DNA from: Piliocolobus tephrosceles
Lineage: Eukaryota; Chordata; Mammalia; Primates; Cercopithecidae
Assembly: GCF_002776525.5 (NCBI RefSeq)
Contig: NC_045434.1
Span: 195,365,374-195,429,373 of the forward strand
Length of the DNA stretch: 64,000 nt
Reading direction: 5' to 3'
Shown here: positions 11,570-23,600 of the stretch, piece by piece
How positions within the stretch are numbered: position 1 is the stretch's first letter
How the letters are laid out: each line of letters begins with the position of its first letter
Notes under the pieces: generated by a model
Databases searched by the model: none
What the model was told of the DNA's origin: nothing
The model's input: only the letters and a program-made list of their open reading frames with translations
Program-made: the position numbers and the translations under genes

Positions 11570-11657
11570 TCACCGGAGGTTAAAGACCAAGCTGACGGTG
11601 AGGATGATGCCCAGGAGAAGGATGAACGGCAGCCAGGTCTTCACGAAGGCCCCAACA
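11570..11657 (-). CDS. TMEM222: TMEM222 exon 6 and stop (residues 180-208)
   Basis: Acceptor CTTTGTCAG after a pyrimidine-rich tract. It encodes the C-terminal membrane helix FILLLGIILTVSLVF and ends FNLR-TGA at 11572-11570. Confidence 0.97.
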
Positions 11658-14600
11658 CTGACAAAGAGAAAGGACAGAGCATAGGTGGGCAGGGCCTGGT
11701 GAGCAAGTGTGCGGCCCACAGCCCTGTGCACCCACAGACCCCGATGGTGCTGCCATCCCTAAGGAAAACCCTACAACCACCCCCTCACCCCAAACTTGGT
11801 CAATCAAGGAAGCAGGGTGGGCCTGGTTGCTGACTATGGGGGATTACCAGCTATGCTCCTGGTGGAGATTTACTGACACCTCGATGGTTGGGAACAGGAG
11901 ACGTGCTCCCACTTTCTAGGCTTCACTGGCTCCATCTATAGCCACCCACCTCTGGGGTGAGGTCTCCAGCAAGAGGACCAGGAATTGCAGTTTCGGTATG
12001 GAAGCCACGTGCCCTCTGCCCACGGACTTCATAATGGGGACTGCTGGGAGGTCTGGGGCTGGCAGGGGTCAGCAGTGTTGTGGCTGCAGCAAAGCAGCTG
12101 GGAGCCGGCGGCCTGGGTTCAACCTCTGTGTGACCACAGTTATTCTCACGGGACTTCTAAAAGCCATGCAGTACTTAAAAATATCCCTAAAAGTCTTCTT
12201 TTTAGAAGCTCTTAATGATGAACATGGCTAAGAGGAAAGCTTGGAGAGGCGGCCAGATCAGCACTAGCCTATGCTGGTTCACGAGTCTGGGCTCTGCTGT
12301 GGCCATGCTGTGGGGACCATGGGCGACTCACTCAACCTCTCTGCCTGGGAAGGGACCTGTGGGGGCAGTCATTCTGAGAGGATCTACCTGCTCACTTTAC
12401 CGGAGCACAGGTATCTGTAGAAGCCTCCCTGAGGAGCCGGAATCACTGTCTGCATTTCACCAAGGACAGCTGTGGCTCAGAGAGACCAAGGCAGTTGCCC
12501 ATGGTCTCACAGCGGGTAAGTGCCAGAGCTGCATTTCGAGCCCAGGTGGAGCTGGACTCCAGTACAGCCACCTCCCTCTCCACCAGGCCCTCAGCTCGTC
12601 ACTCTAGAACCACCACGGCTCCAACTGGCATCTGTTCCAACTGTCCCGGCTGACTGAAGGACGCCAGGAATGGTCTTTCTAGGATCCTTGGGAGAGCAGC
12701 CTCTGCGCAGTGTGTGGGTGGGCGGGCAGGAGGGCAGCTCACCTGACGTACTTCCCATAGAGCAGGCAGAAGAAGCAGAGCGTCACCATATTCCAGTTGG
12801 TGCTGTTGTTGTAGCGCATCAGATTCAGGGCCAATGCCACGTGCGAGTGGCAGTTGTCACAGCAGAGATTGTGCTGGAGGCACCGGAAGGGCTGGTCAGG
12901 ATAGGCTGCAAGGGAGTATCCCCCCTGGTCCCAGCCTGGGGAGTGCTGGTGCCCTGGCCCACCTACCATGCGGTGCTTGTACTCCTCAGAGGCATCATGC
13001 ACAGCCGTGTCCCACGCGTTGGGCCCGCTAGCATAGACCTGAGCAGGGTCCAACTTCCAGTACCTGGTGGGAGAGAAGGGCTCTGGAAACTGACTTGGCT
13101 CCTTTGTGCCCTCAGCTCTACGCATGTCCTCTGAGGCCTACCCTGTGCCCGGGTCTGAGCTGGGTGCTGAGGTGTGCAGTGAACCAGATCTGGGGTAAGT
13201 GTCACGTGGCAGTCAACTGTGACACAGGGTAAGGCTGGTGCCATGGGGGATCCTGGGGGGATATGGAATGAAGTTAGGGGTGCTATGCTCTGAGAGTCTG
13301 TGTCCCCGCCAAATTCATATGTTGAAATCTTAACCCCCAAGGTGATAGTATGAGGAGGTGGGGCCTTTGGGAGGTGATGAGCTCTCATGAATGGGATCCA
13401 TGTCCTTTGTTATTAACAGAGCCCTGAGGGAGACCCCTCAGCCCTCCACCACGTGGAGACACAGTGGGAAGGCACCTCAGGTCCTCACCAGACACTGACT
13501 ACCAGCACCTGCACCCAGGACTGTCCAGTCTTCAGAATTGTGGGAAATATATTTCTGTTGTTTCTAAGATACCCAATCGATGAGATTTTGTTATGGCAGC
13601 CAGAAGGACTAAGATGGGGTGTGAGAAGGCTTCCTGGAGGTGACACCTGGGTCCAGTCTGAAGGAAGAGGGTTAGCCAGGCAAAGAAAGAAGAGGTGGGC
13701 ATTCCAGGCCGAGGGAACAGCTTAAGCTAAGTGAGAGGCATAAAACTGTGCAGCGTGTCCCATAACTGAAGTGACTGAGCCTTCCTGGAGGATGCGGAAG
13801 GAGGAACACGGTGATGGAATGCTGGCAGCTAAGGCTGGAGATGCAGGTGAGGCCACATCATGTGGGGAGTTTACCCAGCAGCAAGCACTCTCTCCGTCTC
13901 CCATGCAGCTTGCCAGGGTGAGTGGGAGGGACGCTGATGGTGCTAAAGCCCATAAACCTCAAGGTGGGTGAGGTTCCAAGCACCAGAGTGCCGGGTGGGT
14001 CTCAGGCCAAGGAGAGCTGGGAGGTCAGGGTGCCCCTTGGCTGTTGTGTAGGGGAATGGCTTGGTGGAGGAGTCTAGAGACCACCGCCTGGACTGGGGCT
14101 GCTTAGGGGCTACTGCTTGGAAAATGACGCCCTTAAAGCTGTCCTTGAAGAGCAGCTGGCAGCGAATACCTGGCGGCCCAGAGGCTCCTGGACTACACTG
14201 CCGCCTGCAGGAGGAAGCCAGAGCAGGCAGCAGGAAGCCCTGCTCCAGGCCATCTCAGCTGTGTGGGACACCAACTCCTCCTCGGCCCAGTCCCTCCCCC
14301 CAGTGCAGCCTTGGGCAACAGGTCACCTGAGGACACTGATGACTGAGGCACTGTCACCAGGCCCGCAGCTGAGGTGGGCACCCAAGACTGCAAAGATGAA
14401 GACAAAATGTCCCAAAACCAAACCAGCAATAGCTCCCAAAAGGCTGAACAGTTTTTATTCTCTCCAACCAGAGCTTTCCAGCAGAGCTCCAAACAATGCC
14501 TCTCTTCTACCTTCCACAGCTCATTTGTTCCCAAAGGGCGGGAGAGTGAGTCTTGAGAGAGACAGATCTGGGTGTGGGTCCCAGCTCTGCCACTTCCTGT

Positions 14601-17600
14601 GCGACCTTGACCAAGTCCCTTCCCTTTCCTCACCCTTGCCATGGAGTTGAACATACAAACCTGAAGAGCTGCGGCAAGGCCCAGATGGTCTACAGGTAAA
14701 GGCCCTAGCCAGGGGCTGGTGCGGCAGGCACTCCGTACAGGGCTGCCATGCTCTGGTGGACCCTGGCTGACTCCCTCTCCACCCCAAATACTCTATCCTC
14801 AGGGTGCTGTCCCTGCTGTGCCCCAGAAGGCCTGGCCCGCCTGGGCAGGAGCAACCTGCCTCTAGAGCCAGTCACATGGGTGTTCATCACTTACTTGGCA
14901 GGCTTTCCAAAGGCCATATTGTCCTCCTGTTGAGGGACAAAAGCAGAGGTCAGTAAGGAACTTACATTGGGGCCAGATGACAAACCTGGGTAGGTGGTGG
15001 AAGTGCAGTGACTTAGAAGGGGGTATGTCAGGGGTGGGGGGGCCAGAAGTGGTGCCTGGGTCCTGCCCTGGGGCTGGCATGGCATCTAAAGAGCTAGTGG
15101 CTGTTCTGCAGGAAGAAGGCAGTGTGGCACAAGTGCACAGAGCACTGCATCAGAGATCAAAGGCCTAGGGCTCCAACTGCCACTGCCCCTTCGTGTGGCA
15201 CCCAGGAATTCTCTTGCCCTCTCTGGGCCTCATTTTCTCCAAGTTCTCTGGTCAGTGTTCTCTGATCTTTGAGGACCAGCAGGAGGTTTCCATCATGGTC
15301 TGGCATCCAGACTCAACAGTGGTGGCCCACATGGAGCCCATTTCCGCGCCCAGCAGTCTGACTGCATTCATAGTAGGGCGGAGGCCCTGGGCCCAGAAGG
15401 ACTTCCTGTGAGGGAGACACTGCAGTGAAGTCCTAGACTCATCACATTAGACCTGGGGTACAGGAGTTACACAGAGACAGACTCTGGGTTCAGATCAGGG
15501 AGACCCTGCTGACAGACCTGGCCAATGATTAATCACCATAAAAATATATGACAAAATAATGGATGTGAAAGTATTTTTAAGTACAAAGCGACAGACCTTT
15601 GTTGTGTTAAGATGGTCATGACAACTATTAATATAAATAGGCTGGTGCCACCACACCCCTTCAGTCCAGTCTCTGACACCTGGAGACAGGATGATGCATG
15701 CTTCTCTGCTGCTAGCCCACTGGACCAGTCTTGGTCACATCCCCAGGGAACAGACCTGAGAACACAGCTGGTTCATTCTAAAGCCCCACCCCCTCTTCTC
15801 CATGACCACACCCAGGGAACCGTATCAGCCTCCCCTGTCCCCCAACCTTGACTCCCACCTTCTGAAGGTCCAGAGATGTGGTTCCTGGATGGTCTGACTC
15901 TCCACTCTTGCCTCTAATCCCTACCCATGTCTCGGTACCCCAGGGGTGGGGGCAAAGGGCTGGGTCAGTTACTTAAGAATCCTTCTGGCCACACTGCCCT
16001 CCCGGCCTGTCCTGGAGGCAAGAGAAGGGGGAAAGGGGTCAAACACTGGTGAGGGGTACAGGGCCAGGGCCAGGACTGTGGGGTATCTGCGTTCTCCTGG
16101 GTCTGGGGAGACAGGAAGCCTGCAGGCAAGACAAGACAGCCTTCCACTTAAACCTTGGACCCCCCAGGGTGGGCAGAATGGGGACTCACCGAGACAAAGT
16201 AGGGGCCTGCAAAGTCCCGAATGACTCCTGTGGATGTGCAGATGCCCATGTGGCCGATGATGGGGAAAAACCACCTATGAGGAAAAGGACAGGGAAGGGA
16301 CAGAGCTTAGGGGATCTTTCAGCCAGTTAAGACAGATGTTGGGGACACTTCATACCGCACAGAAGCATGTGAATATTACGTTTCGTTGATGAATGGCCAT
16401 TCGGGTGATTCAGAGGGCTGGGGAAGCACAGAGAAGGGCAACTGCAAACTGGCAGCACAATGGGATACCTCGGCATCCTGCCAGGACGGCTGTAACTCAA
16501 ACGACAGCAACACAGATGCAGGTGAGGGCAAGGGACAACCAGAGCTCTCATTCACTGCTGGTGGGAGGGATGAACTGTTTCTACCATTTATTTATTTTTT
16601 TTAAACAGAGTCTTGCTCTGTCGCCCAGGCTGGAGTACAGTGGCATAATCTTGGCTCACTGCAACCTCCACCTCCCAGGTTCAAGCGATTCTCCTGCCTC
16701 AGTCTCCTGAGTAGCTAGGACTACAGGTGCACGCCAACATGCCTGGCTAACTTTTGTATCTTTAGCAGACACAAGGTTTCATCATGTTGGCCAGGCTGGT
16801 CTCGAACTCCCAACCTCAAGTGATCTGCCTGCCTCAGCCTCCCAAAGTGCTGGAATTACAGGCGTGAGCCACCGCGCCTGGCCTGTTTCTACCATTGGGG
16901 AAAAGTTTGGCACTATACTCTATGCCTCAGCAGCTTCACTTTTGGAGCCCTCTTTGCCCTCACCCCTGGGAAATAACATTTGCCAAAACTCATTGAACTG
17001 TACTCTTAAAATGTGTACATTTTATTGTATATAAACTATAATTCAATAAAATTGATAAAAACAACTATAAAGAATCCAAATGTCCAACAGTACAATGAAT
17101 AAGTGTGGTATAGTTATACATTGAAATAGTCCATAATAATGAAAAAGAGTGTAACTTCTGATACACACAACATAGGCTTTCACAGACATAAGGGTGAATG
17201 AAGGAAATCTTACACAAAGTGCGTAACACAGCACTCTGTTTACACGAAGTCCAAGAAAAGGCAAAACTGATCTACGGCTAGAGGTCCACAGCGGGGTGGA
17301 ATCTGTGGTAGAACTGACTGGGAGGGCACAAGGGGGTCCTGTGGGTGTTGGTAATGCTTTCTAGCCTCCATCTGGGTGGTGGTTATATGAGTGCGTGATA
17401 TGCAAAAATTCTTTCAGCTGTATACCTGAGATTCGTGCACCGTTTGGTACAGAAGTTATACCTCAGTAAGAAAGTTAAAAAAAAAAGGTGGGCGAACATG
17501 ACACCAATGTGGGTGGGGGAGTTCAGGAAAGGCTTCCCTGAGAAAATAACGAAGAAACAGAATGTGCAAGGGTAGAAACTGGAACAGAAGCATGGTATAT

Positions 17601-20600
17601 GCCAGGAAATGAAAGTTCCTTTTTTAAAAAACCATGGGCATTAAAAAACAACAAATCCCAGATGCACCCCAATATGCCACACATAGGAACCCCAGACCTG
17701 TCTGCGTTCTAAGAACCACAGCCCTACAGGACCTGGGTGCTGGAGAGACTGATCCAGTTTAAGGAGAACTCACAGGGCCAGTGGCCAGGTCCTGGCCTCA
17801 ATGCTGTCTGGGCATGAGCACAAAGCACCTGGCTAGGGATGGAGGCCAAGCCTCCAGAGAGGCAGTTCAAAAAAGCAGTTACGGGGGCTGGGGTGGAGTC
17901 AGTAAAGATTTCACAGAGGAGGTGACTTTTAACCTTGACCTGTGAAAGGACAGAACATCGACAGGCGGAAACTACCACTGCAGAGCAAGAAAGTGGTGCA
18001 TGTGCCTGCAAGAATGAAAGGGGGAGAGGTCAGCTCAGGGGCTACTGCTGTACCACTGGCAAGAGATGACGGAGCTCCTGACTAGAGGATCAGGGGCAGG
18101 GTGGTGAGAAGCACATGGATTCAAAAGATCTTTCAAATGAAGACTGGAGAGTTTACGGCTGACAGGATAGGGGTCTTCCAGGTCTACAGCTTCAGCGCTT
18201 GAGAGGATGGTGGGGACAGAGTGGTCTTTTGAGAACTAAATTCAGATTCCGTCATTCCCCTGCTCAATGCCCATTAATGGCTTCCTACTACACTTATAAT
18301 ACACTTCAAACTTCTTCCAACACTGTGGCGGTAATTATCCCTTGAGCCTCTTCTCACTCCCCTCTCTAGCTACACTGCCTGCTTGTGGCTCCTCAAACAT
18401 GCCGAATCCTCCCGCCCCATGCTTTCTCTGTATATGCCCTCTCCACTGTCTGCAACACTCTTCCCCAAGAGCATGGCACAGCTAACTCCTCACTGATTAG
18501 GCCTCAGCCTCACTGTCAGCTTCGGAGGTCTTGCCTGAACGGTGTCTTCCTGCACAGCCACCCAATCCCAGATTCCACTACAATGCTTTACTTCCCTCAT
18601 AGTATCTACTACTATCCAAAATTATCTCAGTTATTTACATGCTCTCTCTCCACTAGAACATAAGCTCGGAGACAGCAAGGATTTTGTCTTGTTTATTACG
18701 GCAGTGCCTGCATATAGCTGCAACTCACTAAATATTTGTTGACTAAATAATGAATGAACATCCTGCATTTAAGAGTGGAGTCAGGGGGTGGGTGCTGTGG
18801 CTCACGCCTGTAATCCTGGCACTTTGGAAGGCCAAAGCAGTTGGATTGCTTGAGCCCAGGAATTTGAGGCCAGCCTGGGCAACACAGTAAGACCCTGTAT
18901 CTAAAAAAAATCTAAAAATTAACTGGAGGATCGCTTGATTCCAGGAAGTTGAGGTTGCAGTAAGCCAAGGCCAGGCTCAGTGGCTCACGCCTATAATCCC
19001 AGCACTTTGGGAGGCAGAGGCTGGTGGATGACTTGAGGTCAGGAGTTCGAGACGAGCCTGGCAAACATGGGGAAACCCTGCCTATACTAAAAATACAAAA
19101 ATTAGCTGGGCATGGTGGCGTTGTGCCTGTAGTCCCAGCTACTTGAGAGGCTGAGGCACGAGAATCACTTGAACCCCAGAGGCGGAGGTTGCAGTGAGCT
19201 GAGATCACGCCACTACACTCCAGCCTGGGTGACAGAGCAAGACTCTGTCTCTAAATAAATGAATAAATAAACAAACAAATAAAAAATTAAAAACAACAAA
19301 CGCCAAGAGTGAAGTCATGCTCAGATATCATCTGGGTTGAGGCTTGACTTTGTTCTGGGCAAGTTACTCATTCCTATCTCTCTGTGGATAGTAAAAATTA
19401 CCTTAATGAGGAGCTACTGTGAGGATTAAATGGCTAGACTTATCCATTTACACAGTGCCTAGGACCCTGCCTTCTGCTTGGCAGCTGCTCAGTGTTGTCA
19501 TCTCGAGGTATTCAATACATAAGCACTATTTGACTGACTGCACTAACATAGAATAAGTTGCAGAAGATCCACAGGCCACAGGATGGACACTCAGGATTAT
19601 GGGAAAGTAGCTCATCCTGATCTCAGGACTGCCCTCCACCCCCATCTCTGCCCCCATTCCTTTCATCTGCTTGGGAGGAAGTCTGGGTCCCACCAGGATT
19701 CCACACGCCACAGCTGTGCTGGCAGCAGCTGATGGAAATCAGAGTAAAGGCTGGAAGCCCCAGAGAAGAAACCCTCCAAGTGGTTTGTCAGCCTGGAAGC
19801 TCCAGGAAGGCAGGTCCAGAGCCGCTTTGTGAACTACCTTCTATTTAGGATCTAGTACATAATAGGTGCTTTATGAAGATTTAATGAATGAATAAATGAC
19901 TCACTCACCCTGGAGCTCAATCTGGGAAGGTAGGCTAACTCAGCAAAAAAGCCCCACACTGGCTTCTAAGCCTTACTTCCTCATCTATAAAATGGGGACA
20001 ACAGTATCTATTTTCATAGGTTGACATAAGGATTGAGTGAGTGAACATACAATGTTTAGGCCAGAGGAAGCATCTAATCTAGCTGTTTTTTTAGTAGCAG
20101 CAGCCATTAAACTGGTTTTTCTTTTCTTTTTTTCTGGTTACTGCAGCACTTTTATTTTTCCTTCACAATGAGGTGCTGCTGGGGCTTAATGTTCTCACGT
20201 AACAGTAGAAAAACAAAATCTGTTCTCATCTCTTTAAAGAATTGAGAATTGCATACAAAAAAATTTCACATAAATTAGAACCATGAATACATTTACAGGT
20301 GTAAATGCAAACTGCTTCCAACTCACGGCAAGTAACGGCCCACAGTGTTCTGGCAGGAAAACATCAGCTAAGAAAGGAAACTGGGTCCTATGGCTTGGAC
20401 TTGCCAACCTTGACAGACCCGCAGGACAGAAACAACTGGTTCAGGAGCCCTTGCCAGCCTCCAGAGAAATCCCAGAACACTCAGCCATGATATATTAATA
20501 CCCTGCATAGATTGCAGACTGCTGGCCATGCAGACTCACCAAGCCACAGACTTGTCTTCCACAGGCACGTTCTGACCTTACCATGCAATGACCAAGCCAC

Positions 20601-23600
20601 ATGTACTAAGGGTTGAAAGCAAAGATGCGTACAGGGTATTAAACAAATACCAAGGGGAACAGTTAACTTGAATACAAGGTCAAAATCAGCAACAAGTTCT
20701 ACAATCCCGTGCTGATATCAGATACAAGCTTCAAGGACAATTTCTTTTCGAAGGCTTATTCCAGTTTTGTGAGGCTAGCATGAGGTATATGCATTTGCCA
20801 GGGGCAAATTTATACTTCTGAATTAACCCATGCAGCAAATGCTATGCATCTGCTCGCAGTCCATTTAGAAGCATTTGCAGTGGGCGACAGAGGGGCCTGA
20901 CTTGTACTCCTGCTTGCTAATCCACATCTGCTGGAAGGTGGACAGTGAAGCCAGGATGGAGCCGCTGATCCACATCGAGTACTTGCACTATGAGCTTGAT
21001 CTTCATGGTGCTGGGTGCCATGGCGTTGATCTCTTTCTGTATCCTGTCGGTGATGCCCGGGTACATGGTGGTGCCGCCGGACAGCACCACGCTGGTGTAC
21101 AGGTCTTTGTCGATGTCCACGTCACACTTCATGATGGAGTTGAACGTGGTCTTGTGGATGCCGCAAGATTCCATACCCAGGAAGGAAGGCTGGAACAGCG
21201 CCTCCGGACACTGGAACCGCTTGTTGCCGACGGTGATGACCTGGCCATAGGGCAGCTCGTAGCTCTTCTCCAGGGAGGAGGATGCAGCGGTGGCCATTTC
21301 CTGCTCGAAGTCCAGGATGACAAAAATATGAAATGCTTCACGAATCTGCGTGTCATCCTGGCGCAGGGGCCATGCAAATCTTCTCTGTATTGTTCCAATT
21401 TTAGTATACGTGCTGCCGAGGCGAGCACTATTTCATGCAGAATTACCAGCATCTCTGAGGGGGTAGACAGATCTTTGGGTTCCATTTCCTCCTCTGATCT
21501 CTCCTCAAAAGACAGGTGAGAGTTCCCTGTGCCACATCTATGCCTAGCTCTGCAATCATCACTATACAGTAATACTACAATGGCTAATTGACCTTTATCT
21601 CCCTCCTGCTGGAGGTGAGTCCTTTGAAAGTGACATGGTTTGGATCTGTCCCCACCAAATCTCCTGTCAAACTGTAGTCCCCATGATGGAGGTGGGGCCT
21701 GGTGGTGGGATCATGAGGCTAGCTTTCTCATAAATGGTTCAGCACCATCCCTTCGCTGCTGTTCTCGTAATAGTGAGTTTTCCCAAGATCTGGTTGTTTC
21801 TAAGTGTGTAGTATCTCCCCCCTCACTCCCTCTTGCTCCTAATCCCGCCATGTGAGATGGCTCACTCCCCCTCTGCCTTACACCATGACTGGAAGTTTCC
21901 TGAGGTCTCCCCAGAAGCAGAAGCCGCTATACTTCCTGTATAGCCTGCAGAAGCATGAGTCAATCAAACCTCTTATCTTTACAAATTATCCAGTCTCAAG
22001 TATTAGTGCAAGAATGGACTAACACAGAAGGGAACATGAACCGTTTGACAGGAACAGAGCATCTTATTCATCTTGGTCTTATGAACACCTGTACACAGAT
22101 CTGAACAGAAGTGGGCTATGAGCTGCTTTTGGCCCAGATAATCAGGGATTGTGGTGCCTCCACCTCACGCTGCTACCATTCTCTGCAGAGGACCATGCCA
22201 CAAATGGTGTTTTTGAGAATAAGAAAGGCCAAAGAGAGTTTAGGATCACAAGACAGTTCTAAGAAAACCAATACATTTCCTGAGTATCCCTCCCTGTTAT
22301 TTTCTTTCTTTTTTTTTTTTTTGAGATGGAGTTTTGCTCTTGTTGCCCAGGCTACAGTGCAAAGGCAGGATCTTGGCTCACCGCAACCTCCACCTCCTGG
22401 GATCAAGTGATTCTCCTGCCTCTGCCTCCTGAGTAGCTGAGATTACAGGCATGCGCCACCATCCCGGCTAATTTTGTATTTTTAGTAGAGATGGGGTTTC
22501 TCCATGTTGGTCAGGCTAGTCTTGAACTCCCAACCTCAGGTGATTCGCCTGCCTTGGCCTCCCAAAGTGCTGCGATTACAGGCGTGAGCCACCACACCCA
22601 GCCCCTCCCTGTTATTTTCACACTAATATTTTATTTTCTTCACAGCACTAATCACTATCAGGTGCTCTTTTATTAGCTTACTTGTTGACTGTCTATCTCC
22701 TTCCACTATGACTTAAACTCTCAAAGGTGTAAAGACCGTATCTCCTTTATTCATCACTCTGTATTTGCATCACCTAGAACTATCTGGGAACGTAGGGGTC
22801 ACTTAGCACATGTGTTAAAAGAACACTGAATGAATTAATGTACACATTTTTCTAAGATTTTATTTCATTATTTGAGACGGAGTTTCACTGTGTTGCCCAC
22901 GCTGGAGTGCAGTGGTGCAATCTTGGCTCACTGCAAACTCCACTTGCCGGGTTCAGGCAATTCTCCTGCCTCAGCTTCCAGAGTAGCTGGGATTATAGGC
23001 ACCTGCCACTATGCCCAGCTAATTTATCACCACGTTGGCCAGGCTGGTCTCGAACTCCCGATCCACCCGCCTCAGCCTCCCAAAGTGCTGGGATTACAGG
23101 CATAAGCCACCGCGCCTGGCCCAAGATTTATTTTTAAAGAACAGTTGGATGCTCTTATATGCATAAGTATTTGAAAACACAAAATAATTCAAGTATTTTA
23201 ACATAATTCAAAAACTACAACCTTTTTAGCATCAGCAACACCTAAGGCCCCAAATGATCCCTTCTCCACATCACCACTTGGCTGTTATTGATATCAGGGG
23301 AACAAGTTATCCCATTAGGTGAGAGTGGATAAAACATAGGGCAAAGAGCAAGTTAGATCAGAAAACTGAGTTCTTAATGCCTTTGCTTATTGGGGTGAGA
23401 ACCTGATCAAGACACTTAATGCTACAAGCAACTCAGCTTCACCATCTGAGAAGATAACCCACCTTAGAAAATGGATGTTTAATTCTGAGAAAATGGATGT
23501 TTAAGAGCTTGGTAAACTGTCCAGCACGGTGAGGAGGGGTTACATTTATCAGCTGTCAAGGCTGAAGCAGGAGGGCAAACCACCTCTCCCCATATGAGAG

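Noticed and set aside
20917..21297. Possible functional short actin
   Set aside because: Frameshifted, lacks the first 218 residues, intronless with a poly(A) tail: a processed pseudogene.
21322..21428. Functional U6 gene
   Set aside because: Mutated AGC triad, no U6-type promoter elements upstream, and fused to mRNA sequence.
20875..21519. 214-codon plus-strand open frame
   Set aside because: It is the antisense of the actin/U6 pseudogene; high GC in actin codons leaves a chance open frame.
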